Positions 1 to 7,344 of a stretch of DNA of 64,000 nt are shown here, piece after piece. How positions within the stretch are numbered: position 1 is the stretch's first letter; the number at the start of each line of letters is the position of its first letter. Position numbers and translations under genes: made by a program. Origin of the DNA: Acidobacteriaceae bacterium (lineage in GTDB: Bacteria > Acidobacteriota > Terriglobia > Terriglobales > Acidobacteriaceae); the NCBI GenBank assembly GCA_025350325.1, contig JANXYB010000045.1, positions 40,801-104,800 on the forward strand, given 5' to 3'. The notes under the pieces are model-generated. The model did not search any database, was not told the DNA's origin, and saw nothing but the letters and a program-made list of their open reading frames with translations.

Positions 1-140
1 CCCTTGCGCATGCCTGCCGATTCCACCATGCCATGGCCGCGATACCGCAGCGCGCCCTCGTTCACGTCCGCGGCGAGCATGCGCGTCCATGCGCTGCCAA
101 TGTCTAGCACTACGATCAGGTTGTCTTGCTTTTCGTTCAT
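1..140 (-). CDS. ftsA: Cell division protein FtsA, N-terminal fragment (runs off the window)
   Basis: Only the first 46 codons are present; the gene continues beyond position 1. The translation begins MNEKQDNLIVVLDIGSAWTR, where the VLDIGSA stretch matches the phosphate-1 (DxGs) motif of the actin/Hsp70-like ATPase fold at the start of FtsA. FtsA tethers FtsZ to the membrane and links it to the divisome on the cytoplasmic side. The ATG at 138-140 lies 10 nt beyond the ftsQ stop, the usual ftsQ-ftsA order, which supports the assignment despite the short fragment. The two are almost certainly co-transcribed. Confidence 0.85.
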   Translation of the reverse strand, partial: MNEKQDNLIVVLDIGSAWTRMLAADVNEGALRYRGHGMVESAGMRK

Positions 141-150
141 CGGTAAAGGC

Positions 151-1440
151 TCACTGACCTTGCCCCACTAGACCGGTGGGGTGCGGTTTTACAACGGATT
201 TAGGTTCGGACGTATCCATCGCGGCGCGATTCGTTTGAGCGTGCTTCTTTTTCTGAATGGTCTTGTTCTTTGCGGACCGCGACTTCGTTGCAGGTCTAGT
301 AATTGCGCGGGCCCTGACTGGCTTATTACCTCGCACATGTTTTGGCTCTTCAACCTTCGCTGCCGCCGGTTTCGCTTTTGCTTTTTCACCGCTGGGCGTC
401 TGTGCATTCGCCTGTTCGGGGCTAACGTCGGTTGCGCTCACCGATGCGGGCGCGGCATTGCTACCGGGCATCATCTGCAGCACTACTTGCTGGTCGTAGC
501 GAAGGTCGACTTCTGCCAATTTTGGATACTGCTGACGCCAATCCGCGATGTGCGCCTTGTAGCGTTGGTAGCGCTCGAGAAAGCGATCTTCGCCGAAGTG
601 GGCAAGTATGTCAGTACCCTGCTCCGGCATCAGAACGCGCGCATCTTCGGGATCGGTCAGGTCAATCTCCGAAAGCTGGTCAGACAAATGCTGGCCATTG
701 GCATCGAGTTCGCCCAACAGGCGCTGATAGACAGCCATCCGCGTTTTGCGCGAGGCGATCGGGTCGCGGCCATCGATACCTGTCACCACGGGGAACGAGT
801 AGTTGTGCTTGGCCATGGTTGAGGCCGGCATGGCAAGCAGCACGCCGTTGCTATCGACCAGGCCGATCTGCTGGCCTTGGCGAACAAAAGCTACCGGCTG
901 CCGCTCGACAATCGCTACACGGATTTGATCGGGCATCAGGCGCATCACAGTGGCCCGCTCGACCCACGGAATCTCTTCCAATTGCTTGCGCCGTTCGCCC
1001 AGCGGAACGAAAAAGATATTGCGTCCCACATCTTCGCCAAAGACCGGGAGCATTTCGGAGCGGTTGAGTTCAGCCAGGCCGGTCGCTTGAATATTGCTGG
1101 TTCCGGCGATGCGAAACCGAGAATCGCGCTCGAAAAATCGCTTCGTCGCAAAAGCTGAAACCGCCATTACAGTGAGAACGAATAATGCTCCCGCAGCCAG
1201 GGACACACGGCCTATCGTGCTTGCCGGACGCCACCATGGCCTGTGCGGATCGTCGGAGAATTTTCGCACCCGGTCGCGCGCCGCAAAACCCTCGCCGTCC
1301 GCATTCTCCATGTCCACTGGCATACCCGGTAATCCGCGCCCCGAAAGAGGCACACCCGGCTGCACGCGCCGGAAACGGGGTTCCGCGGATGTATCGTCTT
1401 CCCACACGAGGGGCCGGGTTTGATTATCGCGTTGTGCCAC
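151..1440 (-). CDS. ftsQ: Cell division protein FtsQ/DivIB
   Basis: FtsQ bridges early and late divisome proteins in the periplasm. The 429-aa product has a long basic cytoplasmic N-terminus (about 1-77), one transmembrane helix (about 79-98), and a POTRA domain (about 109-180) starting RFRIAGTSNI. A beta-rich FtsQ domain follows, including the IPWVERATVMR signature. The last roughly 90 residues (about 340-429) are Lys/Arg/Ala-rich low complexity, unusual for the family. They would lie outside the membrane, where they could touch anionic polymers (inference). The start is GTG with no strong Shine-Dalgarno; the next in-frame ATG is 40 codons in. ftsA follows by 10 nt, and a GH30 gene lies 141 nt upstream. 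Confidence 0.93.
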   Translation of the reverse strand: MAQRDNQTRPLVWEDDTSAEPRFRRVQPGVPLSGRGLPGMPVDMENADGEGFAARDRVRKFSDDPHRPWWRPASTIGRVSLAAGALFVLTVMAVSAFATKRFFERDSRFRIAGTSNIQATGLAELNRSEMLPVFGEDVGRNIFFVPLGERRKQLEEIPWVERATVMRLMPDQIRVAIVERQPVAFVRQGQQIGLVDSNGVLLAMPASTMAKHNYSFPVVTGIDGRDPIASRKTRMAVYQRLLGELDANGQHLSDQLSEIDLTDPEDARVLMPEQGTDILAHFGEDRFLERYQRYKAHIADWRQQYPKLAEVDLRYDQQVVLQMMPGSNAAPASVSATDVSPEQANAQTPSGEKAKAKPAAAKVEEPKHVRGNKPVRARAITRPATKSRSAKNKTIQKKKHAQTNRAAMDTSEPKSVVKPHPTGLVGQGQ

Positions 1441-1581
1441 GCCTGAGCTAGATCGGGAGAATCGCCAGGCTCAACTATAGCCCGCATTCAGGGGCTTTTT
1501 TTCGCAAGCCCGCTAAAGGGAATCCGCACCGTTACGGGGCGTGGAAACTCAATGCAATAAGCTCTCACCGGCTCATCTTAC

Positions 1582-3021
1582 TTACGCCCAATGCAGAGTT
1601 TGCACCGAGTCGGCCGGCAGATCTACATCCAGCGCCTTCGACCCAAGCACCAGTTGCACGCGCTTCTGCGCACCGCGATTTGCAACCACCGCAACACAAC
1701 TGCCGTCGGGGTTGCAAAATCCCGTGTGCGAAACATCGACGCCTGCGCCGACACCACCGACTCCGTCCGTGGCAAAAACACGCGCGCCGCGCTGCACATG
1801 TTTTGAGTAGTGCGCGAACGCCCAGTACTGGCCGCTGAGGGTAACCTTATGCGTTGTGTTATCCACCGTGACCACTCCGCCGCAGGGGAACGGGCCAATA
1901 TTCGGATTGCCCTTCTCATCGAGCGCGATGTTCCATGCCGTGATAGAGCGTGCCCAGTTATTGAGGATGCCGTTAAACTGGTCTGCCCACTTCGTAAAAT
2001 CCGTCTGATAATCTGGTGCCGTAATATCGGAGCCGCCTTCGGTCCAATACGCATTCTTCTGCGGGAATGCATCGTGCACGCGGCTCATTGCCGACGGTTC
2101 GCCAACATAACCGTGCCATGCGATGCCATCAATGTACTGGTAGGCTGCGGGATCACTGAGCTCGTCAATCGCGCGGCCCCACAGGTTGTAATTGTGATCG
2201 AGTACCCAGATTTTTGTATCCAGGCCTGCCTTGCGCAGCGTGGGTCCAAGATGACTCTTTACAAACTCGATCTCATGCTCCTGCGACCACAGACAAGCCG
2301 GCATGCGCCCTTCCTGCTCGGCGTCGGCTTCGTTTTGCACGCTCACCGCGTCGATGACCACACCCTCAGCCTTGTATGCCTCGAGGAACTTTAGGAAGTA
2401 GCGAGCGTAAGGATCATAACTCTGCTTGCGCATCGCTCCGCCAAGCATCGAGTTGCTCGACTTCATCCATCCCGGCGGCGTCCACGGAGACGAGAACAAG
2501 AACAGTTCCGGATTGGCTTTGCGTGCCTCGCGCAACATGGGCAGGTAGTACGCTTTGTCGTGATCGATTGAAAATTTCTTCAACTCAGGATCGGGCTCAG
2601 GACTCTCATCGAAGGTGTACGCCGTACGTGAATAGTCGCTCGAACCGATACAAGTGCGGCAAACATTCAGAGCCAACTGATCGGGAGCAAACAACTCACG
2701 CATCACCGCTTGCCGGTCGTTATCGTTAAGGCGGCTTAGCACGTACGCCGAAGCATCGGTGATCGCTGCACCGAAGCCAAGCATCTCTTGTCGCGGCACA
2801 TGTACATTCAACAAAATTGCGTCAGCAGCGATCTGCGTTGTGGGCTTCCACGCCAGAGGCTCAAGTGCGGCGTGGCGGCGGTCACGAAACGTTCCCCACA
2901 CTTTCACCGGTCCCGGAGCCTTATCCTCTGCAGCCCAAACCGTGGCGCGGCTTGAAACCGCAAACCCGGCCGCCACAGCTGAAGCCGCCTTCAAAAATCC
3001 TCTACGAGAACCGACCGTCAT
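1582..3021 (-). CDS. Secreted GH30-family glucosylceramidase-like glycoside hydrolase
   Basis: The 479-aa protein starts with a Tat-type signal (RRGFLK, hydrophobic stretch to about residue 30). A (beta/alpha)8 barrel of glycoside hydrolase family 30 follows, ending in the small beta-domain typical of the family. Landmarks are GFGAAITDASA (about 82-92), SSPWTPPGWMKS (about 177-188), the acid/base Glu in SVQNEAD (E231) and the nucleophile Glu in AYWTEGG (E328). GH30 enzymes cleave beta-glucosyl, beta-xylosyl or beta-1,6-glucan bonds; the substrate cannot be read from sequence. The ATG has an excellent AAGGAG six bases upstream. It sits between murC and ftsQ in the same orientation, so it is probably read with the cell-wall genes. 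Whether it acts on the cell's own envelope glycans or on external polymers is unknown. Confidence 0.9.
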   Translation of the reverse strand: MTVGSRRGFLKAASAVAAGFAVSSRATVWAAEDKAPGPVKVWGTFRDRRHAALEPLAWKPTTQIAADAILLNVHVPRQEMLGFGAAITDASAYVLSRLNDNDRQAVMRELFAPDQLALNVCRTCIGSSDYSRTAYTFDESPEPDPELKKFSIDHDKAYYLPMLREARKANPELFLFSSPWTPPGWMKSSNSMLGGAMRKQSYDPYARYFLKFLEAYKAEGVVIDAVSVQNEADAEQEGRMPACLWSQEHEIEFVKSHLGPTLRKAGLDTKIWVLDHNYNLWGRAIDELSDPAAYQYIDGIAWHGYVGEPSAMSRVHDAFPQKNAYWTEGGSDITAPDYQTDFTKWADQFNGILNNWARSITAWNIALDEKGNPNIGPFPCGGVVTVDNTTHKVTLSGQYWAFAHYSKHVQRGARVFATDGVGGVGAGVDVSHTGFCNPDGSCVAVVANRGAQKRVQLVLGSKALDVDLPADSVQTLHWA

Positions 3022-3143
3022 TTCGTGCTCCTTGCAAGAGACAGAGTTTTGCCAGCGGGATGATAGCAGAGCCTGATCATCGCAGTAAACCGTTTAAGCA
3101 GCGAGTGCAATGCGCATAATACGCCCATCTCCGGCCCAAATTT

Positions 3144-4511
3144 TCAGTTCGCTTCCAGTGCCGCGAGGATCTGCGGCGCGAGGTGACTCACGCTCCCGGC
3201 GCCGAGGGTCAGGATCATGTCTCCCTCTTGTGCCTGCCGGGTGACCGTCACGATTGCAGCGGCAAAGTCAGGAGCGAACTCGACCTGCGGCCCTTTGATC
3301 TTGTCCACAAGCATCTGTGCCGACACGCCCGGAATCGGCTCTTCGCTGGCCGCATAGATAGGAAGCAGTATCACGCTGTCGGCGTCTCCGAATGCACTGC
3401 TGAATTGTTCAAGCAGATCAAGCGTGCGCGAATACCGATGCGGCTGAAAGACAACCAGAACGCGTCGTGGGCCACATTCACGCGCTGCCGCCAATGTAGC
3501 GCGAATCTCTGTCGGATGATGTCCATAGTCGTCGACGACTGTAACTCCGCGCGCTTTGCCGTGAATCTGGAAGCGTCTGTCGACACCGCGAAAACTTTTT
3601 AGCCCCGCAGCAATCTTGCTCGCGTCTACTTCCAGCTGATGTGCAATTGCCACCGCCGCTGTAGCGTTGAGCACATTGTGTCGCCCCGGCACATGCAATT
3701 CAAACGGCCCGAGCGGCCCTGCGGCGGTCGTCACAGTAAAACGCGAGTAGCAGCCGGGCTCCGTCTCAAGATGGTCAAGCCGAAAATCGGCCGCGGCTGC
3801 CGCACCGTATGTGAAGATGCGTCGCCGCGCACGCGGCAGAATTGCTGCCAATACGGCGTCGTCGATACAGGCCGTCACCGCGCCATAAAACGGTACTTTA
3901 TCCATGAAAGCGAGAAAGGCATTCTCAACGTCGGCCATGTCGCGGTAACAATCCATGTGTTCGCGATCGAGATTTGTGACCACCGCCAGGATTGGCGAAA
4001 GCTTGAGAAACGAGCGGTCGCTCTCATCCGCCTCGGCGACCAGGTATTGTGTCGTTCCCAGTTTTGCATTCGATCCGAGCGCATCGACGCGGCCACCCAC
4101 CACCACTGTAGGGTCGAGCCCACCAGCAGAGAGCACCGCCGCTACCATTGAAGTCGTGGTCGTTTTACCGTGCATGCCCGCGATCGCGATGCCGTACTTG
4201 AGGCGCATCAGTTCAGCCAACATTTCAGCGCGCTGTATGACGGGTATTTTGAGTGCGCGAGCTTCGACTACTTCAGGATTTGAAGGGGACACGGCGGAAC
4301 TGGTTACAACCACCGTTGCGCCCGCGACGTTTGAAGCCTGGTGTCCTTCGTACACCTGCGCGCCAAGTTGACTCAGCCGGTCGGTTACCGGACCCCGCCG
4401 CAGATCGGAACCAGAGACTTTGATTCCCATACTCAGCAGAATCTCGGCAATGCCGCTCATGCCGATGCCGCCGATACCGATAAAGTGCGCGTGCTGAGAA
4501 GTGGCAAACAT
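3144..4511 (-). CDS. murC: UDP-N-acetylmuramate--L-alanine ligase
   Basis: MurC adds the first amino acid (L-Ala) to UDP-MurNAc in the cytoplasm, using ATP. The 455-aa length is standard. The N-terminal Rossmann motif GIGGIGMSGIAE (about 12-23) binds UDP-MurNAc, and the central ATPase domain carries GMHGKTTTTSMVA (about 113-125). The C-terminal Mur ligase domain follows (VFQPHRYSR, about 350). It belongs to the minus-strand dcw run; the GH30 gene and ftsQ lie downstream and a toxin gene 66 nt upstream. murB and ddl, which often follow murC, are absent here. Confidence 0.97.
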   Translation of the reverse strand: MFATSQHAHFIGIGGIGMSGIAEILLSMGIKVSGSDLRRGPVTDRLSQLGAQVYEGHQASNVAGATVVVTSSAVSPSNPEVVEARALKIPVIQRAEMLAELMRLKYGIAIAGMHGKTTTTSMVAAVLSAGGLDPTVVVGGRVDALGSNAKLGTTQYLVAEADESDRSFLKLSPILAVVTNLDREHMDCYRDMADVENAFLAFMDKVPFYGAVTACIDDAVLAAILPRARRRIFTYGAAAAADFRLDHLETEPGCYSRFTVTTAAGPLGPFELHVPGRHNVLNATAAVAIAHQLEVDASKIAAGLKSFRGVDRRFQIHGKARGVTVVDDYGHHPTEIRATLAAARECGPRRVLVVFQPHRYSRTLDLLEQFSSAFGDADSVILLPIYAASEEPIPGVSAQMLVDKIKGPQVEFAPDFAAAIVTVTRQAQEGDMILTLGAGSVSHLAPQILAALEAN

Positions 4512-4577
4512 TAGGGTTGAAAATCAAGGCTATCACCCGAGGGGCCAAAGCTTTGTCGCAGCCGCCACGCCGCCTGC

Positions 4578-5009
4578 TCAGGGCATCAGAAAGAAACGTG
4601 GATTGAAGACGTACTTCTCCGCAGCGTCATGTTTTATGCGCGCAAAGCCCGGATGGGCAGGATTCAGCACAAAGTTGGATTCCATCTGATTTACCGCTAC
4701 GCTGGGTACACGCAAAACTGCGCTGCTGGCCCGCTTGACCCATGCGTCTCCGAAGGCTTGGGAGGTGGGCGTCCCCATCCATGCGGCGTCCTCGACCACA
4801 AGGTCATCGGGCACCACAATACGCGTAAGGGATCGTGGAGGAATTTTCTTCCCACCGGCGTGAATCAGCGTTTCGAGAACCGCTAGGCTGGCGTGTTGGG
4901 CGGTATAGACGACCCTCGTTCCTGCGGAGTGCCACCGGCCAGGCTGCAAAAATGCGCCCGTCGTATCGAACACGCCATGGCTGACCGCATGCATCCTGAA
5001 GACAATCAT
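4578..5009 (-). CDS. RES-domain toxin
   Basis: The 143-aa protein is a complete compact RES domain. It has the N-terminal FRMH, the PGRWHSAGTRVVYTAQ stretch (R25, W26, Y35), LAVLETLIH with E46, and the closing NPRFF motif. Characterised RES toxins (MbcT/Res type) deplete NAD+ by glycohydrolysis or phosphorolysis; that activity is inferred here. Its ATG follows the TAG stop of the upstream antitoxin with no intervening base, so translation is probably coupled. The pair is embedded between murC and murG. The length is near the lower end for the family and no truncation is evident. Confidence 0.9.
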   Translation of the reverse strand: MIVFRMHAVSHGVFDTTGAFLQPGRWHSAGTRVVYTAQHASLAVLETLIHAGGKKIPPRSLTRIVVPDDLVVEDAAWMGTPTSQAFGDAWVKRASSAVLRVPSVAVNQMESNFVLNPAHPGFARIKHDAAEKYVFNPRFFLMP

Positions 5010-5498
5010 CTAGACAGGAAAACCGAACTCGAGAGCGCCCAGGAGCGCCTCTACGGCCCGGCCTCCCGTTTCAGTGCGCAACAGCGACAGCGGGGTAGAG
5101 CCCTGCAATTCTGGATGGGGGCTATTCAACCACTCGGTAGCGTCATTCTCGTTACCCCACACCCGCTCCGCGATCGCCAGCACATGACGCAGCCGCGCGG
5201 TGGTCTGGCTTGCTTGAGGACCGAGCGTCTTACGAGCGCGCTTCCAGCTTGAATCGGGAATCAACTCGGCCCGCAACTTGCCCAGGGGCAAGGCCGAGGT
5301 CGCCGCTATCCGCTCGAACAGGTGGAATGCGTCGACCTTCGAGAATCCACGATCAGCGTCAAACGCCTGGCTGACGAGGGTCCGCGCAGATTCAGGGCGA
5401 AGGCCGGGCTTGGCTGCGGAAGCGCGTCGATGCAGCTTCAGCTTTTTTGTGGAACCGATGTTTTCCGGGGTGGTATGTACCGTTTTTGTGTCTGCCAT
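5010..5498 (-). CDS. Xre/MbcA/ParS-type antitoxin (DUF2384 C-terminal domain)
   Basis: This 162-aa protein precedes the RES toxin, the usual antitoxin-first order. Residues 1-35 are basic and probably flexible, followed by a helical Xre-like segment (about 36-100). The C-terminal MbcA/ParS/Xre domain (about 103-162) contains LAIAERVWGNENDATEWLNSP, TPLSLLRTETGGRAVEALL and the closing EFGFPV. That domain normally plugs the RES active site. The ATG has AAGGA four bases upstream. The promoter region has an inverted repeat overlapping a -10-like hexamer, which suggests autorepression. Confidence 0.88.
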   Translation of the reverse strand: MADTKTVHTTPENIGSTKKLKLHRRASAAKPGLRPESARTLVSQAFDADRGFSKVDAFHLFERIAATSALPLGKLRAELIPDSSWKRARKTLGPQASQTTARLRHVLAIAERVWGNENDATEWLNSPHPELQGSTPLSLLRTETGGRAVEALLGALEFGFPV

Positions 5499-5511
5499 TC
5501 AATCCTTGTCC

Positions 5512-5529
5512 TGGTGCCATATTACACCA
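5512..5529 (-). promoter_or_regulatory. Putative promoter with embedded operator for the RES-Xre pair
   Basis: On the minus strand the sequence TGGTG-N8-CACCA forms an inverted repeat, and the 8-nt spacer region contains TAATAT (5519-5524), a good -10 hexamer. A weak -35 (TTCAAG) lies 18 nt upstream. The predicted transcript start would be about 14 nt before the antitoxin ATG. A -10 inside a dyad is typical of autoregulated toxin-antitoxin operons. The assignment is an inference from sequence geometry. Confidence 0.5.
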
Positions 5530-5777
5530 ATAGTTAGTCTCACTTGAACCCCTTGTGACTTTTACTTTCGCGCATCGTGGCCACGCGACGACACCGACTC
5601 CGGCGAAATGTTGCGCATATTTATTTGCAGCAGAATCCGCAACCTTCTGAATAGGCAGTGTTTGCACTACACATAACCGGCGCGACTGGGAGGCAGCAAT
5701 ATACAAGCCTCAAGGATGTGGCAGCCGGAGCGGCCATCTCGCTGGAACGCGATCTGGCTGGGCCGGATGGAGGAATT

Positions 5778-6182
5778 ATGAGCAGCATGAAGAGCTTAAT
5801 GCTTGGTGTAGCAGTATTGGCTGGCGGTTTAGGCCTTGGAGCGACCACGGCCCAGGCAGCCGAGTTTAGGATTTATGCTGGTGGGCCGGTGGCCTATGTT
5901 CCTCCGTGCCCCGGAGCGGGGTATGTTTGGGTCAACGGCTACATGGACGACGGCTATTGGATCCCCGGACGGTGGAACTTTGTTGGAGTACGCGAAGGGT
6001 ATGGCTATGCTCGCTTCGACGGTGACCGCGACCGCTACGCACGATTTGATCGCGAACGTGGCCGTGAGTTCGAACGCCACTATGATCGCGGACGAGATTT
6101 CGAGCGCCGCGATGACCGCGACCGGGGTCTCGACCGGCACGAAGAGCGGGGTCGCAACTACGATCGCGAATTCCGCCGCTAA
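5778..6182 (+). CDS. Secreted YXWV-type protein with Arg/Asp-rich tail, function unknown
   Basis: A 134-aa product starts at ATG 5778, preceded by GGAGGAAT, a strong Shine-Dalgarno. It has a signal peptide (about 1-30, ending TAQAAE), then a short Tyr/Trp/Gly segment (GYVWVNGYMDDGYWIPGRW). This segment resembles the YXWVxGYW repeat seen in many bacterial periplasmic proteins. The last roughly 60 residues are a charged Arg/Asp/Glu/His-rich repeat (GDRDRYARFDRERGREF and similar). No catalytic motif is visible. It is transcribed against the flanking dcw genes and ends at a good hairpin terminator, so it is an independent unit inserted in the cluster. Confidence 0.72.
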   Translation: MSSMKSLMLGVAVLAGGLGLGATTAQAAEFRIYAGGPVAYVPPCPGAGYVWVNGYMDDGYWIPGRWNFVGVREGYGYARFDGDRDRYARFDRERGREFERHYDRGRDFERRDDRDRGLDRHEERGRNYDREFRR

Positions 6183-6201
6183 CCCTGAGTAGCGAGTTAC
6201 A

Positions 6202-6240
6202 GAAAACGGTCTCCCCCGGCGGGAGGCCGTTTTCTTTCCC
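6202..6240 (+). terminator. Rho-independent terminator after the YXWV-type gene
   Basis: GAAAACGG pairs with CCGTTTTC, with inner CTCCC/GGGAG pairing, and the descending arm merges into TTTTCTTTCCC. It starts 20 nt after the stop at 6182. Confidence 0.8.
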
Positions 6241-6456
6241 ATCGGTTTTAACTGACGAGCAACTTTTCAGCTAACCACGGGCTCGGACCGCCGGACGGGT
6301 CATCGCGCCGGAATCTTTTGCAGTACCGCAACTAATCTTCAATTGTATTGTTTAGATGTATAGAAGCTGGCCAGAGCGAAGAAACTCAAGTCAGCAGGTG
6401 CTGGAAATATAATCCCGGGCCGGAACGGCAGGACGGGCAGCACGTCGGAGGACATA

Positions 6457-7236
6457 ATGAAGAATTTCCGCTTGGTTCTTGTTGCAATGCTGTTCGCACT
6501 GCCATTCGCGTCGGCCAAGGCTCAAATTTCTGTAGGAATCGGGGTAGGCCCGGCGATAGTCGGCGCTCCCATAGAATATGGGCCTCCCGTATGCGATTGG
6601 GGCTATTACAGCTATTATCCTTACTCCTGCGCTCCTTATGGATACTACGGACCTGAGTGGTACAGCGGCGGCTTCTTCATCGGTACGGGTCCTTGGTGGG
6701 GCTGGGGCGGCGGCGGATATGGATACGGCTATGGCGGCGGATATGGATACGGCCGCGGCTACGGGTACCGTGGACATGATCGTGACGACGACTACGGGCG
6801 CGGCGGACGTGATGGATACGGACGTGGGGGACGTGACCGTGATGGTGACGGCCGCGGCGGTAATGCGTACGGTGGCCGTGGCGGATATGGCTACAATGGC
6901 GGAGCGCGAGGTGGCGTAGAACCGCGCGGATTCAGCGGCGGCCCGCACGGTGGGTTTAGTGGCGGTGGCCGAGTATCCGGTGGATTTGGCGGTCGCGCTG
7001 GCGGCGGCTTCGGCGGCGGAAATGCCGGCGGCGGCTTTAGCGGCGGACATCCTGGTGGCGGCTTCGGCGGCGGACATCCCGGCGGCGGCGGTGGCTACAG
7101 TGGCGGCGGACACGCCGGTGGGGGCGGCTTCGGTGGCGGTCATGCTGGCGGAGGCGGTGGCTTTAGTGGCGGTGGACATGCAGGTGGGGGTGGTGGATTT
7201 GGCGGCGGTGGCCACGGGGGTGGCGGCCATCGGTAA
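6457..7236 (+). CDS. Secreted glycine-rich protein with GGGH-type repeats
   Basis: The 259-aa product has a clear signal peptide (MKNFRLVLVAMLFALPFASA), then a Tyr/Trp/Gly-rich segment (about 45-105). A GRGGRDGYGRGG-like Arg/Asp/Gly region follows (about 105-150). The tail from about residue 160 is built of GGGFGGGHPGGG and GGGHAGGGG units, with His at regular spacing. Such tails are low complexity and probably unstructured; binding of metal or a surface structural role is speculation. The start ATG follows CGGAGGACATA. It lies on the plus strand between murC and murG and has its own terminator, so it is not part of the dcw transcript. Confidence 0.75.
   Translation: MKNFRLVLVAMLFALPFASAKAQISVGIGVGPAIVGAPIEYGPPVCDWGYYSYYPYSCAPYGYYGPEWYSGGFFIGTGPWWGWGGGGYGYGYGGGYGYGRGYGYRGHDRDDDYGRGGRDGYGRGGRDRDGDGRGGNAYGGRGGYGYNGGARGGVEPRGFSGGPHGGFSGGGRVSGGFGGRAGGGFGGGNAGGGFSGGHPGGGFGGGHPGGGGGYSGGGHAGGGGFGGGHAGGGGGFSGGGHAGGGGGFGGGGHGGGGHR
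7050..7232 (+). repeat. Imperfect tandem Gly/His coding repeat
   Basis: Back-to-back GGCGGC-type units encode GGGH(A/P)GGG(G)(F/Y) repeats at the 3' end of the glycine-rich gene. The units are 24-36 nt and degenerate in synonymous positions, so the peptide pattern rather than the DNA seems to be kept. Confidence 0.6.
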
Positions 7237-7256
7237 GACCTAACGTCTAATCACCC

Positions 7257-7294
7257 AAAGCCCGGCTGCTTCGGCAGTCGGGCTTTTTGTTTTT
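7257..7294 (+). terminator. Rho-independent terminator after the glycine-rich gene
   Basis: AAAGCCCGGCTGC and GCAGTCGGGCTTT form a long stem around a TTCG tetraloop, followed by a T-rich run. It lies 20 nt after the stop codon at 7236. Confidence 0.9.
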
Positions 7295-7344
7295 GCGCTT
7301 ATCAGATCCGTTGCGAATCATCCACTTCGCATAATTGCTTGACA

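Noticed and set aside
181..822. 213-codon plus-strand frame opposite ftsQ
   Set aside because: Composition follows the antisense of basic low-complexity codons; no start signal.
1479..1502. Hairpin-like AGCCC/GGGGCT followed by a T run on the plus strand
   Set aside because: Only a 5-bp stem and no plus-strand gene upstream to terminate; on the minus strand it lacks a T tail.
6391..7230. Long minus-strand frame opposite the glycine-rich gene (Ala/Thr-rich product)
   Set aside because: It is the complement of Gly/Gly/His codons and has no ribosome site; the plus-strand frame has a signal peptide, good start and terminator.
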